A DNA stretch of 64,000 nucleotides from Nonomuraea spiralis (GCF_014648435.1 NZ_BMRC01000001.1:258481-322480); one strand, 5' to 3'; positions 30,965 to 39,440 are shown, numbered from the stretch's first letter. Notes: generated by a model not told the origin, from the sequence alone. Numbers and translations: made by a program.

Positions 30965-32076
30965 TGCAGCCTCACTCGGGGATCGATGACGCCGTACAAC
31001 ACGTCCACGATCAGGTTGATGACCAGATAGACCACACCCACGACCAGGCCGACACCCATCACGGCGGGCAGGTCGAGGCTGGTGGCGCTCTTGTAGGCGT
31101 ACTGGCCGACACCGGGCCAGGCGAAGATCGCCTCGACCAGGACGGTGCCCGACAGCAGGCTGCCGAAGGCCAGACCCGCCACGGTGATGATCGGCACCAA
31201 CGCCGAACGCAACACGTACCTGAACAGGATCACCCGCCCCGGCAGCCCCTTGGCGCGAGCCGCACGCACGTAGTCCTGCCCCAGCACCTCCAGCACCGCC
31301 GAACGCGTGAAACGGGTCAGCAGGCCGATCGTGTACAGCGCCAGCACCAGCGCCGGCGTGATCAGATGCCCGACGGCGGAGGTGAAGATGTCCCACCGGC
31401 CCGCCAGCAGCGCGTCGACCGTCTGCAGCCCGGTCACCGCCGGAGCCGAACCGAGCGCCACGTCCACCCGGCCGCTGCCCGGCGTGATCTGCAGCCGGTA
31501 GAAGAACACGTAGAACGCCACCAGCGCCAGCCAGAACGTCGGCACCGAGATGCCGATCAGGCTCACCAGACGCAACGCGTGGTCGGCCAGCCGGTCCCTG
31601 CGCAGCGCGGCGACCACGCCGAAGGCCACACCCAGCACCAGCGAGATCAGGATCGCCGCCCCCGCCAGCTCCAGCGTCGCCGGGACGAACTCCGCCAGAT
31701 CCTGACTGACCGGACGGTGGCTCTGCTGACTGGTGCCCAGGTCACCCTGGACCAAGCCCTGCAGATGGATCGCGTACTGCTGCCACAGCGGCTTGTCCAG
31801 GCCGTGCTCGGACCGCCACTGGGCCACGATCGCCGGGTCACCCAGCGCCCGCTGGCCCAGGTTGGCGGCCACCGGGTCACCGGGCACCAGGTTCGTCAGC
31901 ACGAACGTCACGAGCGTGATGCCCCAGGCCAGCAACACCGCGATGAGGATACGCCGGACGAGGAAACGCGCCAGCGGAGGCACGCCCCGCCGCCGCGTCC
32001 CCGCGGCGGCCTCCTTGACCGGGGAGCCGGCGCCGGGGCGCGGCGGCGAACCCGCCGCGCCCGGGTTGTCGGACAC
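30961..32076 (-). CDS. Peptide ABC transporter permease (DppB type)
   Basis: A 371-residue permease. A cytoplasmic Gly/Pro/Ala-rich N-terminal 40 residues precede FLVRRILIAVLLAWGITLVTF, the usual DppB start, so GTG 32076 may be right (AAGGAG lies 12 bases upstream) or a shorter start may be used. Family blocks NLVPGDPVAANLGQRA and the EAA loop VRAARAKGLPGRVILFRYVLRSALVP are present, with six helices. It is the first permease of the operon, after the binding-protein gene. Confidence 0.92.
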   Translation of the reverse strand: MSDNPGAAGSPPRPGAGSPVKEAAAGTRRRGVPPLARFLVRRILIAVLLAWGITLVTFVLTNLVPGDPVAANLGQRALGDPAIVAQWRSEHGLDKPLWQQYAIHLQGLVQGDLGTSQQSHRPVSQDLAEFVPATLELAGAAILISLVLGVAFGVVAALRRDRLADHALRLVSLIGISVPTFWLALVAFYVFFYRLQITPGSGRVDVALGSAPAVTGLQTVDALLAGRWDIFTSAVGHLITPALVLALYTIGLLTRFTRSAVLEVLGQDYVRAARAKGLPGRVILFRYVLRSALVPIITVAGLAFGSLLSGTVLVEAIFAWPGVGQYAYKSATSLDLPAVMGVGLVVGVVYLVINLIVDVLYGVIDPRVRLQ

Positions 32077-32088
32077 CTGCCGGACTCC

Positions 32089-33669
32089 TTACTTCGCGCC
32101 GAGGTCGGCGACGTCCACGGTCCACACCGGGTGGTACTCAACGCCCGTCACCGACGCGGCCGACACGATGTTCTGGCTCGGCTGGATCAGCGGCACGAAC
32201 GGCCCCGACGTGTTCAGCTTGGTCTGCAGGTCGGCGTACGCCGCCTTGCGCGCCTCGTCGCCGATCGCGGTCGCGGCCTTGTCAGCGGCGGCCTCGATCT
32301 CCTTGGCCGCGCCTTCCTTCCAGCCGGCCCGCAGGCCCACGGTCTTGCCCGGCGCGAACGCCAGGTAGTCGCTCGGGTCCGGGTAGTCCGGCCCCCAGTA
32401 CCACAGGCCCATCTCCTCCTTGCCGTTACGGTAGTTGTCCAGCGCGGTCGTCACCGGCGCGGGCTGGAGATCCACCGTGATGCCGACCTCCTTGAGGTTG
32501 GCCTGGATCCGCTCGGCCAGCGGCTGGAACGACAGACCGTTGACGGTCAGCTCGCTCGGGTACTCCAGCTTGACGGTCGGGTTCGACACGCCACTGGCCG
32601 CCAGCGCCGCCTTGGCACCCTCGACGTCCCGCTTGGCCGCCTGCTCGGGCGGCAACGCGCCGAGCAGCTGCGACGGGATCACACCCGGCGCCTGGCCCGC
32701 GCCCTCACCGGCCAGCTCCAGCAGGCCCGCGTAGTCCACGCCCTTGCGCACGGCCTCGACGAACTTGGCGTTCGGCGTGGTCTTGCTGACGCCCGAGTCC
32801 TGGTTGGCCAGCAGGAAGATGACGTTCGCCGAGGCGGTCTTCTTCACCTGAAGGGTGGAGGGCATGTTCGTGACCTGGTCACCGGACAGGTTCAGCGCCA
32901 CCTGGCTGTCACCACGCTGCACGTTGAGCTTCTGCGTGGCGGCCTCGACGTTGCGGATCACGACCTTGTCGTAGGCCGGCTTGGTGCCGTAGTACTTCGG
33001 GTTCGCCTTGAGCGTGACCTGGCTGCTCACGTTGAACGCCTCGATCGTGTACGGCCCCGACCCCGCCGAGGAGGAGTTCAGGTACTGCTCGGCCTTGTCC
33101 TGGGCGTCGGCCGTGGCGCCGTGCTCCTTGGCGACCTTGCTGTTCAGGATGCCGAGCGCCGGGTTCGGCAGGATGTACGGCAGCGCCGGGTTCGGCGCCT
33201 TCGACGTCAGCGTGATCGTCGAGTCGTCGGTCTTGGCCACCTCGACGCCGTCCAGCAGGAACGACGGGGTGCCCTTCATGTCACGCACGCGGTTCAGCGA
33301 GAACACCACGTCGTCGGCGGTGATCGGCGAGCCGTCGGCGAAGGTGGGGCCCTTCTTGAGCTTGAGCGTCAGCGTCTTGCCGTCCTCGCTCAGCTCGTAG
33401 GACTCGGCCAGCGCCGGGACCGGCTTGGTCACGTCGGAGCCGTCGAAGGTCAGCAGCGTCTCGTAGACGGCCTTGCCGACGATCAGTCCGGTGGGCTCGT
33501 AGGTGCGGCCCGGGTCGGCCGTCTTGAGGTCGAACGACGTGTCGATGACGAGCGTCTTCCCACCGCCACCGGAGGCCGCCGGGGTCTGCGAGGTGCCGCC
33601 GCTTCCGCAGGCGGCGAGGGCGAGCGCACCGGCGAGCAGCACTGCCGCCGTCTGCGAGCGGGTCGCCAT
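32089..33669 (-). CDS. Peptide ABC transporter substrate-binding lipoprotein (SBP_bac_5)
   Basis: A 526-residue lipoprotein with lipobox LALAACGSGG, so Cys25 is the lipidated residue. The mature protein is a family 5 solute-binding protein: PALAESYELSEDGKTLTLKLKKGPTFADGS followed by the SPITADDVVFSLNRV block, and a C-terminal YWGPDYPDPSDYLAFA. Ligands of this family are di- and oligopeptides, nickel chelates, opines or other amine-rich molecules. ATG 33669 has GGAGGA upstream. It is the first gene of a six-gene operon divergent from an Lrp-type regulator, so an amino-acid-derived ligand is likely. Confidence 0.92.
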   Translation of the reverse strand: MATRSQTAAVLLAGALALAACGSGGTSQTPAASGGGGKTLVIDTSFDLKTADPGRTYEPTGLIVGKAVYETLLTFDGSDVTKPVPALAESYELSEDGKTLTLKLKKGPTFADGSPITADDVVFSLNRVRDMKGTPSFLLDGVEVAKTDDSTITLTSKAPNPALPYILPNPALGILNSKVAKEHGATADAQDKAEQYLNSSSAGSGPYTIEAFNVSSQVTLKANPKYYGTKPAYDKVVIRNVEAATQKLNVQRGDSQVALNLSGDQVTNMPSTLQVKKTASANVIFLLANQDSGVSKTTPNAKFVEAVRKGVDYAGLLELAGEGAGQAPGVIPSQLLGALPPEQAAKRDVEGAKAALAASGVSNPTVKLEYPSELTVNGLSFQPLAERIQANLKEVGITVDLQPAPVTTALDNYRNGKEEMGLWYWGPDYPDPSDYLAFAPGKTVGLRAGWKEGAAKEIEAAADKAATAIGDEARKAAYADLQTKLNTSGPFVPLIQPSQNIVSAASVTGVEYHPVWTVDVADLGAK

Positions 33670-33683
33670 GGGGTCCTCCAAAT

Positions 33684-33730
33684 TGGACGTTCGGGAGAAG
33701 GTTGTCGAGGATTGTCCGGCAGAACGTCCA
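33684..33730. promoter_or_regulatory. Inverted repeat between peptide operon and Lrp gene
   Basis: The 108-base divergent region holds TGGACGTTC at 33684-33692 and its exact reverse complement GAACGTCCA at 33722-33730, centres 38 bases apart. TATATAAA follows at 33754-33761 toward the regulator gene and may be its -10 element. Paired, spaced dyads fit binding by an octameric Lrp protein. The near-match TGGACGTTTG at about 34883 lies upstream of the next small gene. Confidence 0.55.
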
Positions 33731-33777
33731 GGTCACGTGCGGTCCGCGAGACGTATATAAATGGTCGAGGTGTAATG

Positions 33778-34413
33778 ATGAGTGAAATTTCCAGAAATGG
33801 TGCCAGCGGCGGCGGTCCGCCTGGACGGATCGGCATCGGCCTTGAGCTGGACGACGTCCATATGAAGATCCTTGAGATCCTGCGCGAGAACGGCAGGATC
33901 TCGGTCGCCGCCCTGGCCGAACGGGTGGGCATCTCCCGTGCGAACGCCTACACGCGCTTCGAGGCGCTGCGCGCCGACGGCGCGATCAAGCGCTTCACCG
34001 CCGAGATCGACCACGTGCGGGCCGGGCTCGGCATCACCGCGCTGATCTTCGTGACCGTACGCCAGCAGATGTGGAAGCAGTTCAGGGCCGAACTGGCCCG
34101 GATGCCCGAGGTCGAGTACTGCGCGATCACCACCGGCCAGCACGACGCCATGATCCAGGTACGGGTCTCCGACGTGGCCGCCGTGCACAGCATGGTGACC
34201 GACCGCCTGGCCAACATCCCGGCCGTCAAGGCGACCGAAACCGTGTTCATCCTGGACGAAGTGCTCAGACGGCCGTACGTGTTGCCGTCCGACCGCGACG
34301 CCTCCCGTCCCGTGCGGCGGATGCCGCAGGAGGCGCAGGGGGACGTACCGCTCGGCAAGATGCGCTTCGTCGGCGCCGCCGAGGGCCGCGCCGCCCTGCG
34401 CAAGGACGGCTAG
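33778..34413 (+). CDS. Lrp/AsnC family transcriptional regulator
   Basis: A 211-residue regulator. After a Gly-rich leader of about 20 residues come the helix-turn-helix (DDVHMKILEILRENGRISVAALAERVGISRANAYTRFEAL region) and the RAM ligand-binding domain (ALIFVTVRQQMWKQFRAELARMPEVEYC, TGQHDAMIQV). A C-terminal tail of about 40 charged residues is longer than usual. ATG 33778 is preferred to 33775 since GAGG lies 7 bases upstream. Divergent from the peptide importer, so it probably senses an amino acid released from the imported compound and controls both itself and the operon. Confidence 0.93.
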   Translation: MSEISRNGASGGGPPGRIGIGLELDDVHMKILEILRENGRISVAALAERVGISRANAYTRFEALRADGAIKRFTAEIDHVRAGLGITALIFVTVRQQMWKQFRAELARMPEVEYCAITTGQHDAMIQVRVSDVAAVHSMVTDRLANIPAVKATETVFILDEVLRRPYVLPSDRDASRPVRRMPQEAQGDVPLGKMRFVGAAEGRAALRKDG

Positions 34414-34436
34414 AACACCCCCTGACCGGACCGCCG

Positions 34437-34464
34437 CCGCGACAGCCGACACCGGCTGTCGCGG
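34437..34464. terminator. Bidirectional terminator hairpin
   Basis: A perfect 12-bp stem (CCGCGACAGCCG / CGGCTGTCGCGG) with loop ACAC lies between the convergent Lrp gene (stop at 34413) and the small gene ending at 34498. It serves both directions. Confidence 0.88.
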
Positions 34465-34497
34465 ACGGCTTGCCCTGGGCAGGCCGCGGGCGCTGCG

Positions 34498-34857
34498 TCA
34501 GGAGGCGGGCACTTCGGCGCACACGCTGACGTGCAGCGTGTCGTCGCCGTCGAACCTGAACTCCTCCACCAGACGCAGCAGCCCGTCCTCGCCCTGCTCG
34601 ACGCGGCTGCTGCTCTGGCCGCCGGCCTTGCCGCCGGCCTTGAGCGCGTGCGCGTAGGAGATGGCGACGTCGGCGCCGTCCCGCGTGCCGACGAAGCGGC
34701 CGTGGGTCACGGTGTCGCCCGTGTAGCTGCCCCACACCACGCCGTCGGCCTCCCAGTACTGGAACTCCGTCGGGCTGTCGGGGTCCACCGCGCTCGCCGT
34801 CGAGCTCACCATCACGAATTTACGGCCGTTGAGATTCACGCCCTCCATAGTCACCAT
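34498..34857 (-). CDS. Small conserved protein of a family often mislabelled N-acetylglutamate synthase
   Basis: A 119-residue beta-rich protein: LNGRKFVMVSSTASAV, FQYWEADGVVWGSYTGDTVTHGRFVGT, LRLVEEFRFDGDD. The pattern of short strands (a readout of the form x-Y-x-G-x-x-V-W-x-x-Y-x-G) matches small stand-alone proteins common in Gram-positives that databases call N-acetylglutamate synthase without evidence; the fold suggests a small barrel. Function is unknown. ATG 34857 is used; ATG 34848 is an alternative. Confidence 0.7.
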   Translation of the reverse strand: MVTMEGVNLNGRKFVMVSSTASAVDPDSPTEFQYWEADGVVWGSYTGDTVTHGRFVGTRDGADVAISYAHALKAGGKAGGQSSSRVEQGEDGLLRLVEEFRFDGDDTLHVSVCAEVPAS

Positions 34858-35382
34858 ATTTCCGGATCATCACCGCCCGGCTGGACGTTTGGTCAGAACA
34901 CCCGGTCATGATCAACGATCCGTCCAGCCACCACACAACCCACGCCCACACCACAAGCACGTTCTCGCCCGCCCCCCAACCCCGAGCCTCCGTGCCCCGC
35001 GCCGTCTTGGGCCGCCCCGCTCAAGGCCGGCTCCCCAAGGGTTCGCCGCCAGGAGGGCCGGAGCGGGCGGTACGGCGTCCCCATGGGGAGCGTCAAGGGC
35101 CGCGTTGCCAAGATCCTGTGGCGGCGAGGGTTCATGTCGCCATGCGATTTCGTCGTGCGATGTCGGCTGGGGCGTCCCGGTGCGGGGGTGGGCCCGACGG
35201 GTGGTGGCGCTGTTCGGGGGCCGCTGGGCTGCCGGGAATGAGTACGTCGTCCCCGTGTGACGGCTGATCGGGGTGGGTGGTCGCGGGAGGTTCGGGACTT
35301 TACTTTCCGGTAGCTGACGCCGGCATTGCTTAGTGTGATAGTCATGTAACACTGTGTATTCGAGAAGATTTGGGAGATCTTC
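34858..35382. other. 525-base intergenic region
   Basis: No credible gene was found here. Reading frames on both strands lack a ribosome site and any recognisable domain. Visible elements are a TGGACGTTTG near 34883, resembling the Lrp-region repeat; a perfect 12-base palindrome TCCCCATGGGGA at 35078-35089; and an AT-richer end (about 35290-35375) that likely holds the promoter of the DUF4239 gene, including AGTGT and ACACT arms around a TCATG core at about 35333-35353. Confidence 0.5.
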
Positions 35383-36150
35383 ATGCTGGCGTACACGCTC
35401 TCGATCGTGGCGGCCGTGGGCGTGGTGGCGCTCACCGCGCTGGTGTTCCGGCTCACGAAGAAGGGCAGCGAGGACGCCGAGCCCGACGGGGTCTCGGCCG
35501 GTCATGCCGGGTCGATGTTGTCGGCGCTGTTCCTGCTGGTGTTCGCGATCGCGATCATCGTGCCCTGGACCACCGCCGACGCCGCCCGGCAGAACGCCCA
35601 GGCCGAGAGCCAGGCGGCGATCGACGCCTACTGGGCCGCGGCCGACCTACCTGGCACGGCCCCGCAGACGGTCCGCACCGCGCTGCGCGACTACGTCACC
35701 TTCGTGGTCAGAGACGAGTGGCCGCTGATGTCCGACGGCCGGATGGACCCCGTGGGCGCCGCGCGGCTCGACGCCATGCGCAGCCGGGTGAGCGCCGTCG
35801 ACGCCAAGACCGACGACGACAAGGACGCCCGCGACGCCGTGCTCGAACACGTCGCCGCGATCGCCACCGCCCGCTCCCAGCGTGCGATGGACGCCGCCGC
35901 GACCCCGCCCGACGGGCTGCTGTTCCTGACCGTGCTGACGGGCCTGCTGGTCGTCGTCTTCCCCTACCTGGCCGGTGCGCGTCCGCGCGGCCTGGCGATC
36001 CTGCCGCTGCTGGCGATGGCCGCGATGCTCGGTTTCGGCACCTACCTGACAATGGACATCGCCCACGCCTTCGCCGGGCCGCTGGCGGTCGGGCCGCAGG
36101 CGTTCCAGGGCGCGTTGCAGGAGTTCTCCCGCGTCGCCGGGGGAATGTGA
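35383..36150 (+). CDS. DUF4239 (bestrophin-like) membrane protein
   Basis: A 255-residue protein with two N-terminal helices (LAYTLSIVAAVGVVALTALVF, MLSALFLLVFAIAIIVPW), a 110-residue extracytoplasmic or cytoplasmic helical domain (TADAARQNAQAESQAAIDAYWAAADLPG region) and two C-terminal helices (LLFLTVLTGLLVVVFPYLAG, LAILPLLAMAAMLGFGTYL). This is the DUF4239 layout; family function is unknown, with a suggested anion-channel-like fold. GGGAG precedes the ATG. Its stop overlaps the next gene's GTG, so the two are coupled. Confidence 0.82.
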   Translation: MLAYTLSIVAAVGVVALTALVFRLTKKGSEDAEPDGVSAGHAGSMLSALFLLVFAIAIIVPWTTADAARQNAQAESQAAIDAYWAAADLPGTAPQTVRTALRDYVTFVVRDEWPLMSDGRMDPVGAARLDAMRSRVSAVDAKTDDDKDARDAVLEHVAAIATARSQRAMDAAATPPDGLLFLTVLTGLLVVVFPYLAGARPRGLAILPLLAMAAMLGFGTYLTMDIAHAFAGPLAVGPQAFQGALQEFSRVAGGM

Positions 36151-36815
36151 CCGTGGGCGTCAGGCGCGCGCCGCTGATGCTGGCCGCCGCTCTGCTCGCC
36201 GCGGGCGCGGCCGGCCCGGCGGTGGCCGACCGGATGCTTCCCGCTCCCACACCCGCGCACGTACGGCCGATCGCCAAGCCGAGGATCACGGTTCCCGGCG
36301 TGCCGGGAGGGGACGGCCGGCCGGGGCCGGTGGTGTCGGTGCCCGGCGTGCAGATCTGGGATGGGCCGAATCCGCGGGTGTCGGTGTCGATGCGGCCGGG
36401 CATGCGTCCGCCGCGGATCCGCGTTCCCGTGCCGCACGTGTCGATCGGCGCCGACTCGCTGTGCGTGGGCGGGCCGGGCGGCACCGTGCAGATGGGGGAG
36501 TGCCGCGTCCGTACGCCCCGTCCGACACCACGGCCGACACCGCGACCGACGCATCGGCCGGTGCCGCGCCCGACCCCGACCCCGATCCCGACCCGGCCCC
36601 ATGCTCCGGCGCCGGTGCGGGCGGTGCCGGAGCCCGTCCGGCGGGTCACGCCGACACCCACCCCGACGCCCACGCCGACCGTCGCGGCACGCAGGAGGAT
36701 CGCGCAGATCCAGGCGACGCCGCGGCGCAAGAACCCGCTCGGCACGGTTCTGATCATGGTGGTTCTGGTGACCACGATCGCCTCCACCACCGCGGTCGCG
36801 TTCAGGGCCCGCTGA
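36147..36815 (+). CDS. Exported proline-rich protein with C-terminal membrane anchor
   Basis: A 222-residue protein translated from GTG 36147 (overlap GTGA with the previous gene) or GTG 36153. MLAAALLAAGAAGPAVA is a signal peptide. Then comes a Val/Pro-rich part with VVSVPGVQIWDG and a lone Cys pair (SLCVGGPGGTVQMGEC), a Pro-Thr-Arg repeat stalk of about 60 residues (RPTPRPTPRPTHRPVPRPTP), and the final helix LGTVLIMVVLVTTIASTTAVAF with a short basic end. So it should stand on the outer face on a stiff stalk. Tightly linked to the DUF4239 gene, with which it likely works. No enzyme motif is visible. Confidence 0.72.
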   Translation: MTVGVRRAPLMLAAALLAAGAAGPAVADRMLPAPTPAHVRPIAKPRITVPGVPGGDGRPGPVVSVPGVQIWDGPNPRVSVSMRPGMRPPRIRVPVPHVSIGADSLCVGGPGGTVQMGECRVRTPRPTPRPTPRPTHRPVPRPTPTPIPTRPHAPAPVRAVPEPVRRVTPTPTPTPTPTVAARRRIAQIQATPRRKNPLGTVLIMVVLVTTIASTTAVAFRAR

Positions 36816-36824
36816 CGTGCGACA

Positions 36825-37673
36825 ATGGCCGGCGTGTCCGACGTATCCGGGGTGTCTGGTGTGTCCGGCCATGGCGAGGTGCCGCTGATCGGCGGCGGGG
36901 TCAATCACGTGGTCCGGGCCGGCGCCACCGTACGCCGCCCGACCGGCCCCTGGACACCGGCCGTGCACGCGCTGCTCGGCCACCTGGCCGCCCGCGGTTT
37001 CACGGGTGCGCCGGCCGGCCACGGGATCGACAACCGGGGGCGGGAGGTGCTCGACTTCGTCCCCGGCGAGGTGCCCGGTGACCCGCCGCCGTCCTACGTG
37101 CGTACCGACGAGACCCTCGGGGCCGTCGCCAGGCTGCTGCGCGCCTACCACGACGCCACCGAGGGCTTCCCCCTCGCGGCCGCGACCACCTGGTACTTCC
37201 CGCCGCGCGACCCGGCCGAGGTGATCTGCCACGGGGACGTCGCGCCGTACAACTGCGTGTTCCGCGACGGGCGGCCGGTGGCTCTCATCGACTTCGACAC
37301 CGCCCATCCAGGACCGCGTCTGTGGGACGTGGCCTATGCCGCCTACCGGTTCGTCCCGTTGAGCGATCCCCGGCACGAAGGGGCCGGTCCGGTGGGGGAG
37401 CAGGCCCGCAGGCTGCGGTTGTTCGCCGACGCCTACGGCCTCGCCGCGCACGACCGGCCGGCGCTGCCCGCCACCGCCGCCGACCGCCTGGAGCATCTCG
37501 TACGGCACATGCACGAACGGGCGGCGGCGGGCGACCGCGCCTTCGCCGGGCACATCGCCCGAGGGGACGACGTGTTGTACGGCGTCGACCGCGAGCACGT
37601 CCTGCGCCACCGCGCCCGCTTCGCCGAGGCGCTGACCGGTTCGCCCCCTGGTATCGACGAACGGGAAGAGTAG
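36825..37673 (+). CDS. Aminoglycoside phosphotransferase-like kinase family protein
   Basis: A 282-residue protein of the APH/choline-kinase fold. Key motifs are the catalytic loop CHGDVAPYNCVF and the metal-binding IDFDTAHPGPRLWDVAY. The N-terminal lobe is short and the P-loop indistinct. Family members phosphorylate aminoglycosides, choline, homoserine and many other small alcohols; this one is not a known resistance type by sequence. The start is unsure since three in-frame GTG codons lie in a tandem 9-bp repeat directly after ATG 36825. It is 9 bases from the preceding gene. Confidence 0.82.
   Translation: MAGVSDVSGVSGVSGHGEVPLIGGGVNHVVRAGATVRRPTGPWTPAVHALLGHLAARGFTGAPAGHGIDNRGREVLDFVPGEVPGDPPPSYVRTDETLGAVARLLRAYHDATEGFPLAAATTWYFPPRDPAEVICHGDVAPYNCVFRDGRPVALIDFDTAHPGPRLWDVAYAAYRFVPLSDPRHEGAGPVGEQARRLRLFADAYGLAAHDRPALPATAADRLEHLVRHMHERAAAGDRAFAGHIARGDDVLYGVDREHVLRHRARFAEALTGSPPGIDEREE
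36834..36869 (+). repeat. Four tandem 9-bp units at a start region
   Basis: Units GTGTCCGAC, GTATCCGGG, GTGTCTGGT and GTGTCCGGC follow directly on the first three codons of the phosphotransferase gene and encode Val-Ser-Asp then three Val-Ser-Gly. Three of the units begin with an in-frame GTG that could itself start translation. Confidence 0.85.
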
Positions 37674-37699
37674 GCCCGGGGCGGCGGTTTCACCTGATC

Positions 37700-38764
37700 G
37701 TGGAGACGACCGAGGTTGTGGTGATCGGGGCCGGGCAGGCGGGGCTGTCCAGCGCGTACTTCCTGCGGCGGTTCGGGATCGAGCCGCTGGTGCTGGACGC
37801 GGCGCGCGGGCCGGGCGGGGCGTGGCGGCACCGGTCGCCGTCGCTGACCATGGACAAGGTGCACGGCATCTTCGACCTGCCGGGCGCGCCGGACGGGGTG
37901 GAGGTGGCCGGTGACCGGCCGGCGGCGGAGGTCGTCCCGGAGTACTACGGGGGTTACGAGCGGCGGGTGGGGCTGGAGGTCCTGCGGCCGGTCAAGGTCG
38001 GGTCCGTACGGGAGGGCGACGGCGGTCGGCTGGTCGTGACGTCCGACGCGGGGGAGTGGGCGGCCAGGGCCGTGGTCAACGCGACCGGCACCTGGACGCG
38101 GCCGTACTGGCCCTACTACCCGGGGGCCCCGGACTTCCTGGGCGAGCAGCTGCACTACGCGGGCTATCGCGGGCCGGAGGCGTTCGCGGGCCGGCGGGTG
38201 GTCGTGGTCGGCGGCGGGGCCTCGGCGATGCACGTGCTGTCGGAGCTGGCGGGCGTCGCCGCCGCCACCACCTGGGTGACCCGCCGTCCGCCGGTCTTCC
38301 GGGACGACGACTTCGGCGAGGACGCCAGGCGGGAGGCCGTGGCCATGGTGGAGGCCCGGGTACGGGCCGGGCTGCCGCCGCAGAGCGTGGTCAGCGTCAC
38401 CGGGCTCGGTTACAGCCTCGTCGTACGGCAGGCCATGGCGAAGGGGGCGTTGGAGCGGCTGCCGATGTTCCGGGGGCTGACGGCGTACGGCGTGGAGTGG
38501 GCGGATGGGCGGCGGGTCGCGGCGGACACGATCGTGTGGGCCACCGGGTTCCGGTCGGCGCTCGACCACCTCGCGCCGCTGCGCCTGCGGGAGCCGGGCG
38601 GTGGCATCAAGGTGGACGGCACGCGGGTGCTCAAGGAGCCGCGCCTGCAACTCGTCGGCTACGGGCCCTCGGCCAGCACGGTCGGCGCCAACCGCGCGGG
38701 CCGCGCCGCCGCCCGCGACGTCCGCGCCCTCCTGCGTCCACGCCCGGCCGTCCCGGCGGCCTGA
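37700..38764 (+). CDS. FAD-dependent NAD(P)-binding monooxygenase-like oxidoreductase
   Basis: A 354-residue flavoprotein with two Rossmann folds: VVVIGAGQAGLSSAYFL for FAD at the N-terminus and RRVVVVGGGASAMHVL for NAD(P) near residue 170, and a later VWATGFR as in flavin-monooxygenase relatives. It resembles the family that includes ArsO-type and small flavin oxidoreductases. GTG 37700 leaves seven residues before the FAD motif, as normal; no clear ribosome site is seen. It follows the phosphotransferase gene after 26 bases. The substrate is unknown. Confidence 0.85.
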   Translation: METTEVVVIGAGQAGLSSAYFLRRFGIEPLVLDAARGPGGAWRHRSPSLTMDKVHGIFDLPGAPDGVEVAGDRPAAEVVPEYYGGYERRVGLEVLRPVKVGSVREGDGGRLVVTSDAGEWAARAVVNATGTWTRPYWPYYPGAPDFLGEQLHYAGYRGPEAFAGRRVVVVGGGASAMHVLSELAGVAAATTWVTRRPPVFRDDDFGEDARREAVAMVEARVRAGLPPQSVVSVTGLGYSLVVRQAMAKGALERLPMFRGLTAYGVEWADGRRVAADTIVWATGFRSALDHLAPLRLREPGGGIKVDGTRVLKEPRLQLVGYGPSASTVGANRAGRAAARDVRALLRPRPAVPAA

Positions 38765-38789
38765 CCGCCCCTCGGGCCGTGGAGGGGGG

Positions 38790-39428
38790 TCAGTGTTCGG
38801 CGACGCCGAAGGCGGTCCAGCCGAGGTCGGGGAAGCCGGCCGCCTTGGCGACGGCGGCCGAGGCGGTGTTGCTGACCGCGTGCATGTACGTCGGCACCGC
38901 CCCCTCGTCCAGCACCCGCCGGGCCGCCTGCGCCACCAGCCGCCTGGCCAGCCCGCGCCCCCTGGCCTCGGGGGCCGTCACCACCGACAGCTCCCGCCCG
39001 TACCGGTCGTGCCGCTTGATGCCCACCCCGGCCAGGTGCTCGCGGGTCTCGGGGTCCACGGCCACCAGCACCTCGCCGCCGAACACGCGCAGCCACTCGG
39101 GTACGCCGTCGTCCGTCGCGGGCACCCACTCCCCGGCGTCGGCCAGCGGCGCGGGCTCGGTGGTCCAGCGGTAGACGGCCTCGAACCAGCCGCGATCCCC
39201 GAATCCGATCAGTGCCGGGATCTCGCGGACCGTCTCGACGGCCTTCACCCGGGCGACGTGCTCGGGCGGCACCGACAACACCGCACCCTCCGGTGTGCCG
39301 ACTCCCAGCGCGGGGTGGACGCGTCCGTCCCAGCCGGGCTGCGTACGTCGGGGCGAGCCTGTGACGTCGAGGTTTCCCGTGGGCGGCCAGGCCCCGAGCC
39401 ATTCGCGCAGATGATCGGTGAGAGCCAC
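38790..39428 (-). CDS. GNAT family N-acetyltransferase
   Basis: A 212-residue GNAT protein. The acetyl-CoA site is VVTAPEARGRGLARRLVAQAA (R-G-x-G-L pattern), followed by AVPTYMHAVSNTASAAVAKAAGF with the usual Asn and aromatic positions; the first half is an unrelated helical region (FEAVYRWTTEPAPLADAGEW). It transfers an acyl group to an amine. The GTG start has no ribosome site but sits 6 bases from a TATAGT, suggesting leaderless transcription. The target is unknown. Confidence 0.85.
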   Translation of the reverse strand: MALTDHLREWLGAWPPTGNLDVTGSPRRTQPGWDGRVHPALGVGTPEGAVLSVPPEHVARVKAVETVREIPALIGFGDRGWFEAVYRWTTEPAPLADAGEWVPATDDGVPEWLRVFGGEVLVAVDPETREHLAGVGIKRHDRYGRELSVVTAPEARGRGLARRLVAQAARRVLDEGAVPTYMHAVSNTASAAVAKAAGFPDLGWTAFGVAEH

Positions 39429-39434
39429 GGACCT

Positions 39435-39440
39435 ACTATA
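39435..39440 (-). promoter_or_regulatory. Likely -10 box of a leaderless GNAT transcript
   Basis: On the minus strand TATAGT stands exactly 6 bases before the GTG, the spacing that places transcription start on the start codon. The -35 match (CAATCG at about 39458-39463) is weak. Confidence 0.5.

Noticed and set aside
30964..33774. A continuous + strand frame of over 900 codons running into the Lrp gene
   Set aside because: It is antisense to the permease and binding-protein genes, Arg/His/Gln-rich, and has no ribosome site. Only the last 211 codons, with HTH and RAM domains, are real.
35078..35089. Perfect palindrome TCCCCATGGGGA in the intergenic region
   Set aside because: Short and isolated, not placed near a start; no regulator can be linked to it.
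34893..35456. Minus-strand frame of 187 codons in the intergenic region
   Set aside because: It runs over the promoter and start of the DUF4239 gene, has no recognised domain and no good ribosome site.
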